Assembly (NCBI GenBank): GCA_041912595.1 | Contig: JAYRMR010000012.1 | Location: 1-64,000, forward strand | Direction of reading: 5' to 3' | From: Roseateles_B sp041912595 | Lineage (GTDB): Bacteria > Pseudomonadota > Gammaproteobacteria > Burkholderiales > Burkholderiaceae_C | DNA: 64,000 nt | Shown here: piece after piece, positions 21,480 to 29,804 of the stretch | Position numbering within the stretch: position 1 is the stretch's first letter | Layout: every line of letters starts with the position of its first letter | The notes under the pieces: model-generated | What the model saw: the letters and a program-made list of their open reading frames with translations, nothing else | Told to the model about the DNA's origin: nothing | Databases searched by the model: none | Position numbers and translations under genes: made by a program

Positions 21480-22931
21480 TCAGTGCTGCACCAGGCGCCA
21501 CGCTGCCAGCACGAGCAGCAGCACCAGGCCCCAGCCGGGCTGTGAGCCACTGCTCGGGCGGTCCCGCCAGGCGCCCGGGCTGAAGCGGCCACGGCGCTGT
21601 GCCCAGGCCCAGCGCAGGAAGCCGGCCAGCGCCTCGGCGCCCTGCGGCCCGGGCATGGCGGGGCTCAGGCGCGTGCCGCCCTCTGCGGCGGGCTCGGGGG
21701 TGTGCAGCGCGTGGAAGTCCTGCAGGCGGCCGTCGTGCTGCCGGCGGTAGGCCTCCCGCCGGTACAGCCGGTCCAGGGCGGCTGCCGGCAGGGCGATCTG
21801 CGTCGTCCACAGCCAGGAGGTCCTCTCGAGCTGCAGGCCGTCGTCGAGCACCCGCAGCGTCCAGCGGCGAGTCAGCCCGTGAGCAGCGAAGCTCAGACCG
21901 CCGAGCATCCCCAGCGCGGCCGGGCCATCGAGGCCGCCGCCGCGGAACATCGCCCAAGCGCAGACCAGGACCAGGGCCAGCAGCCCCGCCTGGCGCCAGC
22001 CCCGCTGGGCGAAGTCCAGGACGCCGGCGTGCGGGAGCTCGCGCCAGCGGACGCCCATGGGCATGGGCGGCGGGCGGGTGCCCAGGGGCTCGGGCGGGAT
22101 GTCGATGGCCGGCGGTGGCGGCGGGAGGCGGGCGAAGCGGTCCGGCGCCGCGGGGATGTCCGGGCGGACGAGTCCCGGCGCGAGCGTCTCGGGACGCCCC
22201 TCGCGCACCGGCACGCCATAGTCCTGCAGCACCTTGCCGCTCGCGGTGCGCAGGCTCAGGCGCCATTCCACGCGGTCGCCGCCGCGGTGGCAGCCGTCGG
22301 GCGGGGCATCGGCGGGCACGGTGAGGCGGGCGCGGAGCCGCAGGCCATCGGCGCCGAGGTCCTGCACCTGCGCCGGTGCGTCCAGGCTTTGCACCTCCCG
22401 CTCCGGCGAGCCGGAGCTGCTGTCGTCGATGCGATGCTGGCTGAGGCACCAGCGCGGCGCCTCGCCGGAGGGCCAGGTCTCGACAGCGCGCCGTGGCAGT
22501 TGCAGGTCCACCTCGAAGGTCTGGCCGGCCCGCGGCCGGGCGGGGCGGATCTGGAGTCGCGAGCCCCGGTAGCGCCAGGCCAGCCAGCTCTGCTGCCAGG
22601 CTTCCCACAGCAGCGCGAGTCCGATGCCCACGAAGATCAGGCAGAACAGCGGGGCCCAGAAGGGCGCCGGCTGGCGGACGCTGAGGCCGGCCATGGGGAA
22701 GGCGATGCTGTTCCAGAAGATCGCCAGGAACCAGAGCGCGCCCGGGCGGCGGCGGGACGTCAGCTGGGCGGTCGAGGGGCGGGTGTCGGGCCAGGCCGAG
22801 CCTGGATCGTCGTCCGGCCGGGCCGGGTGGGGCGGTGGGATTCCGCCGGCCCCGGATGGCCGGGATTCGTGGTGCTTCGCGGGCTCGTGCCTGAAGTCCC
22901 GCACCATCTTCTTCTTGTTGTCAGGGTGCAT
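21480..22931 (-). CDS. Membrane protein of unknown function
   Basis: A 483-residue protein that I do not recognise. A charged, Pro-rich N-terminus of about 60 residues is followed by two hydrophobic segments (about 65-110), then a large beta-rich soluble region (about 120-300) containing a proline run. Two more membrane segments (about 315-355), a second soluble part with DGLQLERTSWLW, and a final C-terminal hydrophobic helix follow. The layout resembles DUF3592-like envelope proteins, but that is a weak similarity. The start at 22931 lacks a strong ribosome-binding site; ATG 24 bases downstream is an alternative. Confidence 0.65.
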   Translation of the reverse strand: MHPDNKKKMVRDFRHEPAKHHESRPSGAGGIPPPHPARPDDDPGSAWPDTRPSTAQLTSRRRPGALWFLAIFWNSIAFPMAGLSVRQPAPFWAPLFCLIFVGIGLALLWEAWQQSWLAWRYRGSRLQIRPARPRAGQTFEVDLQLPRRAVETWPSGEAPRWCLSQHRIDDSSSGSPEREVQSLDAPAQVQDLGADGLRLRARLTVPADAPPDGCHRGGDRVEWRLSLRTASGKVLQDYGVPVREGRPETLAPGLVRPDIPAAPDRFARLPPPPPAIDIPPEPLGTRPPPMPMGVRWRELPHAGVLDFAQRGWRQAGLLALVLVCAWAMFRGGGLDGPAALGMLGGLSFAAHGLTRRWTLRVLDDGLQLERTSWLWTTQIALPAAALDRLYRREAYRRQHDGRLQDFHALHTPEPAAEGGTRLSPAMPGPQGAEALAGFLRWAWAQRRGRFSPGAWRDRPSSGSQPGWGLVLLLVLAAWRLVQH

Positions 22932-23009
22932 GGCGCCAGCTTAGCAAGCGGCCGCGCCCGCCTTGTGACGGTGGCATGACACCCGTCGCAGAGCGCGAGA
23001 GCCGTCCCC

Positions 23010-23049
23010 AATGAACAACACCCTGGCTGCCGGAGGGCAGGCCAGGGTG
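23010..23049 (-). terminator. Rho-independent terminator of acnB
   Basis: On the minus strand CACCCTGGC (23049-23041) pairs perfectly with GCCAGGGTG (23027-23019). The inner CTGCC/GGCAG extends the stem with one bulged base. TTGTTCATT follows. It lies about 76 bases after the acnB stop. Confidence 0.75.
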
Positions 23050-23124
23050 CTGGGGGAGGCGGCTGGCGCGAAGCCGCCGCCGGGGCAGGGCCCGCACGCC
23101 TTGCGGCGCACGGGCTCAGGCCCT

Positions 23125-25716
23125 TCAGGCGTTCACGCTCTTGGCGGTGTCCGCGAATTCCTCGATCTGGTCGAAGTTCAGGTACTTGTAGATGCTGGCG
23201 GCGTCCTTGTTCACGATGCCGACGGCCTCGTGGTACTCGGCGACGGTCGGGATGCGGCCCAGCTTGGAGCACACCGCGGCCAGCTCGGCCGAGCCCAGGA
23301 ACACATTGGTGTTCTTGCCCAGACGGTTCGGGAAGTTGCGGGTCGAGGTCGACATCACCGTGGCGCCTTCGCGCACCTGCGCCTGGTTGCCCATGCACAG
23401 CGAGCAGCCCGGCATTTCGGTGCGGGCACCGGCCGTGCCGAAGGTGGCGTAATGGCCTTCCTTGATCAGCTCGTTCTGGTCCATCTTGGTCGGCGGGGCG
23501 ACCCACAGCTTGACCGGGATGTCACGGGCGCCGCCCAGGACCTTGGCGGCCGCGCGGAAGTGGCCGATGTTGGTCATGCACGAGCCGATGAAGGCCTCGT
23601 CGATGGGGGTGCCGGCGACTTCGGACATGAACTTGGCGTCGTCCGGATCGTTCGGGCAGCAGACGATGGGCTCCTTGATGTCGGCCAGATCGATCTCGAT
23701 CACGGCGGCGTACTCGGCGTCCTTGTCGGCTTCCAGCAGGTCCGGCTTGGCCAGCCAGGCTTCCACGGCCTTGATGCGGCGCTCCAGGGTGCGCTTGTCC
23801 TCGTAGCCGTCGGCGATCATGTTCTTCATCAGGACGATGTTGGAGGTCAGGTACTCCTTGATCGGTTCCGGATTCAGCTTGATCGTGCAGCCGGCGGCGG
23901 AGCGCTCGGCGGAGGCGTCGGACAGCTCGAAGGCCTGTTCCACCTTCAGCTCGGGCAGACCTTCGATCTCGAGGATGCGGCCCGAGAAGATGTTCTTCTT
24001 GCCCTTCTTCTCGACGGTCAGCAGGCCGGCCTTGATGGCGTACAGGGGGATGGCATGCACGAGGTCACGCAGCGTGACGCCGGGCTGCATCTGGCCCTTG
24101 AAGCGCACCAGCACCGATTCGGGCATGTCCAGGGGCATCACGCCCGTGGCGGCGCCGAAGGCGACAAGACCTGACCCTGCGGGGAAGGAGATGCCGATCG
24201 GGAAGCGGGTGTGGGAGTCGCCGCCGGTGCCGACGGTGTCAGGCAGCAGCAGGCGGTTCAGCCAGCTGTGGATCACGCCGTCGCCCGGGCGCAGGGCCAC
24301 GCCGCCGCGGTTGCTGATGAAGGCGGGCAGCTCGCGGTGCATCTTCACGTCCACGGCCTTGGGGTAGGCGGCGGTGTGGCAGAAGGACTGCATGACCAGA
24401 TCGGCCGAGAAGCCCAGGCAGGCCAGGTCCTTCAGCTCGTCGCGGGTCATCGGGCCGGTGGTGTCCTGCGAGCCCACGGTCGTCATCTTGGGTTCGCAGT
24501 AGGTGCCGGGGCGCATGCCCTTGCCTTCGGGCAGGCCGCAGGCGCGGCCGACCATCTTCTGGGCCAGGGTGTAGCCCTTGCCGCTGTCCACCGGGGCCTT
24601 GGGCAGGCGGAACAGGGTGGAGGCGGGCAGGCCCAGGAACTCGCGGGCCTTGCCGGTCAGCGAGCGGCCGATGATCAGGTTGATGCGGCCGCCGGCGCGC
24701 ACTTCGTCCAGCAGCACGTCGCTCTTGAGCGCGAAGGTCTCGACGACCTCGCCGTTCTTCACGATCTGGCCGGCGTAGGGCAGCACGTCGATGACGTCAC
24801 CCATCTCCAGCTTGCTCACGTCCACCTCGATGGGCAGCGAGCCGGAGTCTTCCTGCGTGTTGAAGAAGATGGGGGCGATCTTGCCGCCCAGCGTCACGCC
24901 GCCGAAGCGCTTGTTGGGCACGAAGGGGATGTCCTCGCCGGTGGCCCAGATCACGCTGTTGGTGGCGGACTTGCGCGAGGAGCCGGTGCCGACCACATCG
25001 CCCACGTAGGCGACGAGGTTGCCCTTCTTCTTCAGGTCCTCGATGAACTGCATCGGGCCGCGCTTGCCGTCTTCCTCGGGCTTGAAGGCCGCGTCAGGGC
25101 GCGTGTTCTTCAGCATGGCGAGGTAGTGCATCGGGATGTCCGGGCGGCTCCAGGCGTCCGGGGCGGGCGACAGATCGTCGGTGTTGGTTTCGCCAGGCAC
25201 CTTGAAGACGGTGACGGTGATCTTCTGCGCGACTTCCGGGCGCGAGGTGAACCACTCGGCATCGGCCCAGCTCTGCATCACGGCCTTGGCGTGGGCGTTG
25301 CCCGCCTTGACCTTCTCGGCGACGTCGTGGAAGGCGTCGAACATCAGCAGGGTCTTCTTCAGGCCGGCAGCGGCGACCTCGGCGACGGAGGCGTCGTCCA
25401 GCAGGTCGATCAGGGGCTTGACGTTGTAGCCGCCGACCATGGTGCCCAGCAGCTCGGTGGCCTTGGCCTTGGAGATCAGGCCCACGGCCAGATCACCGTG
25501 CGCCACGGCCGCCAGGAAGCTGGCCTTGACCTTGGCGGCGTCGTCCACGCCCGGCGGCACGCGGTGGGTCAGCAGGTCGACCAGGAAGGCCTCTTCGCCG
25601 GCCGGCGGGTTCTTGATGAGCTCGATCAGCTCGGCCACCTGCTTGGCGTCCAGGGGCAGGGGCGGAATGCCCAGCGCAGCGCGCTCGGCAGTGTGTTGGC
25701 GATAGGCTTGTAGCAT
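23125..25716 (-). CDS. acnB: Bifunctional aconitate hydratase 2 / 2-methylisocitrate dehydratase
   Basis: Converts citrate to isocitrate through cis-aconitate in the TCA cycle, and acts in the 2-methylcitrate cycle. At 863 residues it matches the 865-residue E. coli AcnB. It has the AcnB-specific N-terminal HEAT-like domain (MLQAYRQHTAERAALGIPPL) and the [4Fe-4S] cysteines in GSCMTNIGHF and CSLCMGNQ. AGGAG sits 7 bases before the ATG. A toxin-antitoxin pair on the same strand ends only 35 bases upstream, leaving almost no room for a private promoter. One copy of the dispersed motif (24165-24177) uses rare synonymous codons in the conserved GSGLV stretch. Confidence 0.97.
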   Translation of the reverse strand: MLQAYRQHTAERAALGIPPLPLDAKQVAELIELIKNPPAGEEAFLVDLLTHRVPPGVDDAAKVKASFLAAVAHGDLAVGLISKAKATELLGTMVGGYNVKPLIDLLDDASVAEVAAAGLKKTLLMFDAFHDVAEKVKAGNAHAKAVMQSWADAEWFTSRPEVAQKITVTVFKVPGETNTDDLSPAPDAWSRPDIPMHYLAMLKNTRPDAAFKPEEDGKRGPMQFIEDLKKKGNLVAYVGDVVGTGSSRKSATNSVIWATGEDIPFVPNKRFGGVTLGGKIAPIFFNTQEDSGSLPIEVDVSKLEMGDVIDVLPYAGQIVKNGEVVETFALKSDVLLDEVRAGGRINLIIGRSLTGKAREFLGLPASTLFRLPKAPVDSGKGYTLAQKMVGRACGLPEGKGMRPGTYCEPKMTTVGSQDTTGPMTRDELKDLACLGFSADLVMQSFCHTAAYPKAVDVKMHRELPAFISNRGGVALRPGDGVIHSWLNRLLLPDTVGTGGDSHTRFPIGISFPAGSGLVAFGAATGVMPLDMPESVLVRFKGQMQPGVTLRDLVHAIPLYAIKAGLLTVEKKGKKNIFSGRILEIEGLPELKVEQAFELSDASAERSAAGCTIKLNPEPIKEYLTSNIVLMKNMIADGYEDKRTLERRIKAVEAWLAKPDLLEADKDAEYAAVIEIDLADIKEPIVCCPNDPDDAKFMSEVAGTPIDEAFIGSCMTNIGHFRAAAKVLGGARDIPVKLWVAPPTKMDQNELIKEGHYATFGTAGARTEMPGCSLCMGNQAQVREGATVMSTSTRNFPNRLGKNTNVFLGSAELAAVCSKLGRIPTVAEYHEAVGIVNKDAASIYKYLNFDQIEEFADTAKSVNA
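24165..24177 (+). repeat. Dispersed motif copy (in acnB)
   Basis: CAAGACCTGACCC, 13 matching bases. In acnB it encodes the conserved GSGLV using codons (TCA, GGT, CTT) that are rare in this window. Confidence 0.75.
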
Positions 25717-25751
25717 CGGAGGACTCCTGGGCTTGGGTGAGATTCGAAGGC

Positions 25752-26159
25752 TTACAGGGGCTGAGGCACGATCAGCTTCAGGCCCTTGTAGTAGTCGCGA
25801 AAGAAGGCTTCATCGCGGGTGATCAGCGCCTTGCACTGCAGCAGGGCATGGGCGCCGATCAGGAAGTCGGCGACGACCCGGCCGCGCTGGCCGCCGCGGT
25901 CGCGGAAGCGACGCTGCATGTGGCCGGCGCGGACGGCGGCCGCTTCCTGGATGGGGTCGAAACGGATGCCGAACTCGTTGAGGGCATCCATGAGGGTCTC
26001 ACGGGTGTCGAGCAGGGCCTGCACCTCGGCCACGACCGCCTCGCTGATCACGACCTCGCCCTCGCTCAGCGCCTTGGCGAGCGCCTGCGACGAGGCGTCG
26101 CCATGCTCGGGATCACCCGTGAGCACGTCGATCAGCACGGAGGTGTCGACAGCGATCAT
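25752..26159 (-). CDS. PIN-domain toxin, VapC-like
   Basis: A 135-residue PIN ribonuclease, the likely toxin of a type II toxin-antitoxin pair. The expected acidic residues are visible: Asp5 in IAVDTSVLID, Glu in SEAVVAEVQALLD, Asp in VADFLIGAHAL and Asp in LITRDEAFF. Members cleave tRNA or rRNA. Its ATG overlaps the antitoxin stop as ATGA, the usual coupling. It is followed after 35 bases by acnB on the same strand, so read-through into acnB is likely. Confidence 0.88.
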   Translation of the reverse strand: MIAVDTSVLIDVLTGDPEHGDASSQALAKALSEGEVVISEAVVAEVQALLDTRETLMDALNEFGIRFDPIQEAAAVRAGHMQRRFRDRGGQRGRVVADFLIGAHALLQCKALITRDEAFFRDYYKGLKLIVPQPL

Positions 26160-26419
26160 GCGTCTTCGCCGGGGGCGGGATAGGGGTCGCCGGGCGCGCG
26201 ACCCCGCAGGGCGCGCAGGGCGTCGTTGGTGCTGGCGTGGCCCTCGGCGAGCTTGAAGCGGCCGCGCAGCTTGGACAGCGCATCGTCCACATTCTTGCGC
26301 AGGATGATGCGTCCGCCGTCGAGTTCCACCTTCAGCGTGGTGCCTTTGGTGAGGCCCAGGGCGTCGCGGACGGGCTTGGGCAGGGTGATCTGCCCACGTT
26401 CTGCCACGGTCACTTCCAT
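26156..26419 (-). CDS. AbrB/MazE-type antitoxin, VapB-like
   Basis: An 87-residue protein with an N-terminal swapped-hairpin DNA-binding fold: VTVAERGQITLPKPVRDALGL and then GTTLKVELDGGRIILRK, classic SpoVT/AbrB sequence. The C-terminal half should wrap the PIN toxin. The ATG at 26419 is supported by GAGGAG 7 bases upstream. Such antitoxins repress their own operon; candidate sites lie at 26447-26485. Confidence 0.87.
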   Translation of the reverse strand: MEVTVAERGQITLPKPVRDALGLTKGTTLKVELDGGRIILRKNVDDALSKLRGRFKLAEGHASTNDALRALRGRAPGDPYPAPGEDA

Positions 26420-26446
26420 GCGGAGACTCCTCTCGGGATGCACACC

Positions 26447-26485
26447 AAGTATGCGCTGAAAAGTATGCATTGATTGTACGTACTT
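26447..26485. promoter_or_regulatory. Operator cluster of the toxin-antitoxin operon
   Basis: AAGTATGC occurs at 26447-26454 and 26461-26468, and an inverted relative (ACGTACTT) at 26478-26485. The last overlaps the palindrome GTACGTAC (26476-26483). The repeats lie 28-66 bases upstream of the antitoxin start, as expected for autoregulation. The actual binding protein is inferred. Confidence 0.5.
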
Positions 26486-26608
26486 CTGGCCTCACCCCAA
26501 GCCCGAGCGGGGTACTCGGACTTGGCGGCGTGCCGGCGCCGAGGTGCGCGCGCATGGCGGGGGCCCGACGGCGGCGGTCGGCCCCGGCGTGCGGCTTCGT
26601 TGCGCCAT

Positions 26609-26633
26609 GAAAAAAGGAGGCCGAAGCCTCCTT
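26609..26633 (-). terminator. Rho-independent terminator after the exported protein gene
   Basis: On the minus strand AAGGAGGC, tetraloop TTCG, GCCTCCTT, then a run of T. It is a textbook terminator 20 bases after the stop at 26653. Confidence 0.92.
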
Positions 26634-26652
26634 GCTGCGGGCGCGAGGGCGC

Positions 26653-27192
26653 TCAGTTGCTGGCGTTCGTGCCCGGCGTGATGCCGATGCCGCCGGCCGG
26701 TGCGACGCCGGCCCCATTGGCCACGAAGGCGCGCTGCTCGGCGTGCTGGCAGCTGTCCGCCATGCGCTGGCCGGCCTTGGCGTTCATCAGCATGGACTTG
26801 GACGGGATCTGCAGCCAAACGATGCCGGCCGACTTGTCCTCGAGACGCACGGCCCCGGTGGTGGTGGGCTCGGGCGTCATGTTGTAGACCATCTTGCCGA
26901 ATTGCAGACGGAAGCGGCCGGGCTTGTCCGGGTGAGGGGTGATGTGCACCTGCTGATTGAACTCGCACTGCACCTCGCCGGCATGCACGCGGGGGGCGAC
27001 AGCCATCTGCTCGTCGCTGAGCGTGGCTTCCTCGGGCGGCGGCAGCGGGGCCACGGCGGTCTGCGGCTTCAGCTTGGCGGCCAGGCGGTTCTTGGGCGCC
27101 GCTGGCGTTTCCTTGGCGGCGGCGAATGCCTGGCCGGCGATCAGGAGGGCGCAGGTGCCGAGCACGGCAGTGAGGGAGCGGAGGTGATGCAT
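26653..27192 (-). CDS. Exported hypothetical protein
   Basis: A 179-residue protein with a Sec signal peptide (LTAVLGTCALLIAGQAFA, cleavage expected near residue 25). A Lys/Pro/Ala-rich linker and a compact domain follow. The domain holds two cysteines (VQCEF and DSCQH) that may form a disulfide. The conserved-looking core MVYNMTPEPTTTGAVRLED is beta-rich. I do not recognise the family. AGGA precedes the ATG at 27192. It has its own terminator downstream and is separated by 220 bases from the CitE-like gene, so it is probably monocistronic. Confidence 0.75.
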   Translation of the reverse strand: MHHLRSLTAVLGTCALLIAGQAFAAAKETPAAPKNRLAAKLKPQTAVAPLPPPEEATLSDEQMAVAPRVHAGEVQCEFNQQVHITPHPDKPGRFRLQFGKMVYNMTPEPTTTGAVRLEDKSAGIVWLQIPSKSMLMNAKAGQRMADSCQHAEQRAFVANGAGVAPAGGIGITPGTNASN

Positions 27193-27412
27193 GAGAAATC
27201 CTGTGCAGATGCTTGATTGTGCAAGCAAAAGAGCGCTTTGTGGTGCCTGCGGAACTGGGCCGTGTCGGGCCTGGGCGACGACCGGCGCAAGCATGCGCCC
27301 CGGCCGCACGGCTGTCTATGCCAGAAATCCCTTCATCTGCAAGCAAAAGTGAGGGCTTCACGGCGGCGGCGATGGCCCGCAGGCCGGACGCCGGGATGGG
27401 ATCAGGGCTTGA

Positions 27413-28408
27413 TCAGGGGTTGAAGTAGGCGGCCGTGACCTCGGCCGGCAGGGCCTGCCCGGTGCGGTGGGCGCGCTCCAGCACCTGCCAGAAGTAGCGG
27501 TAGCTGGCGCGGTCATGCAGGGTGTCCCGGTGCTGGATCGGGGCCCAGGACGCGGCCTGGGCGGCCTGGATGATCTCGATCGCCTCGTCGATCTCCGCCA
27601 TGCGCGGGGCGAAGGCCTCAATGATGGGGCGGATCTGGTTGGGATGGATGCTCCACATGCGCGTGTAGCCGAACTCGCGCGCGGCACGGCCGGCGGCCAT
27701 CTCGAGGGCGTCGGTGTCCTTGAACTCCGTCACCACGCAGTGCGAGGGCGTCTTGCCGTGCGCATGGGCGGCCGCGGCGATTTCGAGCTTCGCGCGCACC
27801 ACCAGCGGGTGGCTGAACTGGCCCTCGACCGTCAGTCCGACGCGCGGAATGGCGCCGCGGTGCGCGGAGACGAAATCCATCAGCCCGAAGGAGAGGGACT
27901 CGATGCGCGGATGCGCCGCGATGCGCTGCACGTCGCGCAGGGCGCCGTGGGTCTCGATCAGCACGTGCACCGGCAACTCGCCCGCGAGGCCCAGGCGCGC
28001 GCGGGTGGCGTCGATGAAGGCGACGGCGCGGTCCACGTCCTCGAAGGATTGCGGCTTGGGCACCATGAGGTAGGCCAGGCGCTCGCCACCGCCGGCCAGC
28101 AGGCCTTCCACGTCGGCCTCGAAGGCGGCGTGGCCCAGCGGATGCACGCGGGCGCCGACGCGGCCATGGCGGTTCAGCGGGTCGTTGAGCACCTCGTTGA
28201 CCAGCAGCACGTGCTCGACCTCGCCGCCCACGGGCGCGCCGTCCTCGCAGTCCAGCGTGATGTCGAAGACCGGACCCATCTCGGCCTGCAGCTCGAGGCT
28301 CTTGCGCATGCGGGCCTCGACGCCGCAGTAGTGGTCGACGACGGGCAGCAGGGCGGCGGCATCGCCTTCCTCGAAGAGGGCCAGGCGGGGATGGGGCGCG
28401 GTGCTCAT
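27413..28408 (-). CDS. HpcH/HpaI aldolase / CitE-like CoA-ester lyase
   Basis: A 331-residue TIM-barrel protein of the citrate-lyase beta/malyl-CoA lyase superfamily. Supporting motifs are DITLDCEDGAPVGGE (Mg2+-binding region), GARVHPLGH, LIETHGALRDVQ and the C-terminal SIHPNQIRPIIEAF. It probably cleaves or forms a (methyl)malyl-CoA-type ester. The exact substrate cannot be read from sequence. It lies directly downstream of mdh on the same strand, but a terminator intervenes at 28437-28465. The start at 28408 lacks a good ribosome-binding site. Confidence 0.85.
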   Translation of the reverse strand: MSTAPHPRLALFEEGDAAALLPVVDHYCGVEARMRKSLELQAEMGPVFDITLDCEDGAPVGGEVEHVLLVNEVLNDPLNRHGRVGARVHPLGHAAFEADVEGLLAGGGERLAYLMVPKPQSFEDVDRAVAFIDATRARLGLAGELPVHVLIETHGALRDVQRIAAHPRIESLSFGLMDFVSAHRGAIPRVGLTVEGQFSHPLVVRAKLEIAAAAHAHGKTPSHCVVTEFKDTDALEMAAGRAAREFGYTRMWSIHPNQIRPIIEAFAPRMAEIDEAIEIIQAAQAASWAPIQHRDTLHDRASYRYFWQVLERAHRTGQALPAEVTAAYFNP

Positions 28409-28436
28409 GGGTGTGCGGGGGATCAGGGCTGGAAAT

Positions 28437-28465
28437 GAAAAAGGGCCGGCACGGAGCCGACCCTT
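28437..28465 (-). terminator. Rho-independent terminator of mdh
   Basis: On the minus strand AAGGGTCGGC, loop TCCGT, GCCGGCCCTT (one G-T pair), followed by TTTTTCATTT. It lies about 50 bases after the mdh stop. A further inverted repeat ATCACG/CGTGAT (28472-28493) sits between stop and hairpin. Confidence 0.85.
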
Positions 28466-28513
28466 CACCGTATCACGAACGGGTGTCCGTGATGCTGGCT
28501 GGCCTTGCGGCGA

Positions 28514-29500
28514 TCACAGCAGGTGCTTGACGCCGTTCTGCTCTTCCAGCAGCTCGTTCAGGGTCTTGTTGATGCACTCTTGCGAGAAGGCATCGATCTC
28601 CAGGCCCTCGACGATCTTGTACTCGCCGTTCTCGGTGGTGACGGGGTAGCCGAACATCACTTCGGCGGGGATGCCGTACTCGCCCTTGGACGGGATGCCC
28701 ATGGTGACCCACTTGCCGTTGGTGCCCAGGGCCCAGTCGCGCATGTGGTCGATGGCGGCGTTGGCAGCCGAGGCGGCCGACGACAGGCCGCGGGCGGCGA
28801 TGATGGCGGCGCCGCGCTTGCCGACGGTCGGCAGGAACACTTCACGGTTCCACTGCTCGTCGTTGATCATGGCCTTGACCGACTGGCCACCGATGGTGGC
28901 GTAGCGGTAGTCGGCGTACATCGTGGGCGAGTGGTTGCCCCACACGGCCAGCTTTTCGATGTCGGCCACGGCCTTGCCGGTCTTGGCAGCGATCTGCGAG
29001 GCAGCGCGGTTGTGGTCCAGGCGCAGCATGGCGGTGAAGTTCTTGGCCGGCAGGTCCGGGGCCGACTTCATCGCGATGTAGGCATTGGTGTTGGCGGGGT
29101 TGCCCACGACCAGCACCTTGACGTTGCGCGAGGCCACGGCGTTCAGGGCCTTGCCCTGCACCGTGAAGATCTGGGCGTTGGCGGCCAGCAGGTCCGAACG
29201 CTCCATGCCGGGGCCGCGGGGACGGGCGCCGACCAGCAGGGCGAAGTCGGTGTCCTTGAAGGCGGTCATCGGATCGCTGTGGGCCTCGATGCCGGCCAGC
29301 AGCGGGAAGGCGCAGTCTTCCAGTTCCATGATCACGCCCTTCAGCGCGTTCTGGGCCTTCTCGTCGGGGATCTCCAGCAGTTGCAGGATGACGGGCTGGT
29401 CCTTGCCCAGCATTTCGCCGGAGGCGATGCGGAACAGCAGGGCGTAGCCGATCTGGCCTGCGGCGCCGGTGACGGCAACGCGAACGGGTTTCTTGCTCAT
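28514..29500 (-). CDS. mdh: Malate dehydrogenase (NAD)
   Basis: Oxidises malate to oxaloacetate in the TCA cycle. The 328-residue protein is the group with an N-terminal TGAAGQIGYALLFRIASGEM nucleotide loop. The substrate arginines lie in GARPRGPGMERSD, LRLDHNRAASQ contributes the catalytic aspartate, and VWGNHSPTMYAD the catalytic histidine. GGAG lies 6 bases before the ATG. It is divergent from a GntR regulator and the sdh-gltA operon, with a strong operator candidate between them, which suggests joint control of TCA genes. Confidence 0.97.
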   Translation of the reverse strand: MSKKPVRVAVTGAAGQIGYALLFRIASGEMLGKDQPVILQLLEIPDEKAQNALKGVIMELEDCAFPLLAGIEAHSDPMTAFKDTDFALLVGARPRGPGMERSDLLAANAQIFTVQGKALNAVASRNVKVLVVGNPANTNAYIAMKSAPDLPAKNFTAMLRLDHNRAASQIAAKTGKAVADIEKLAVWGNHSPTMYADYRYATIGGQSVKAMINDEQWNREVFLPTVGKRGAAIIAARGLSSAASAANAAIDHMRDWALGTNGKWVTMGIPSKGEYGIPAEVMFGYPVTTENGEYKIVEGLEIDAFSQECINKTLNELLEEQNGVKHLL

Positions 29501-29804
29501 GGAGGTCTCCGAAAAGGATGAAAAAGCTGTTCGTGGCGCCACTGGTTGCGGAGCACGGCGGTCATCCTGGAACGAGCGAGACCGAAGAGCGGGCAGGCGG
29601 CGGCGCGGTGGCCGCAAGTGTAGGTCAGAGTCCGGGCGTTTTCCCTATTGACCATCTGAAGGCTGCCACTTGAGGCCGGGCAGGCGAGATTATGCGGCGT
29701 CCTTTGCATAAAACTGACTGTCTTATGTCTTATAGAAGACATTTTTGAGAGGATTTGCCGAATCCGCTCGACGGGGCGGGGTGCCCTGTGCTCGAATCCC
29801 GGCC
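29501..29804. other. mdh-gntR divergent regulatory region
   Basis: A 304-base region without genes. Its centre (about 29685-29745) is AT-richer than the flanks and carries the palindrome at 29725-29742. Promoters for both directions presumably lie here, but no single -35/-10 pair stands out. Confidence 0.6.
29719..29742. promoter_or_regulatory. Operator candidate for the GntR regulator
   Basis: ATGTCTT-ATAG-AAGACAT (29725-29742) is a perfect 7-base inverted repeat. The left arm is part of a tandem TGTCTTA-TGTCTTA (29719-29732). Its position between mdh and the GntR gene makes autoregulation and control of mdh likely. No second copy was found upstream of sdhC. Confidence 0.6.

Noticed and set aside
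25752..26717. A single large minus-strand frame spanning the toxin and region upstream
   Set aside because: The upstream part runs antitoxin sequence in the wrong frame; separate toxin and antitoxin starts with proper ribosome-binding sites and ATGA overlap explain the region.
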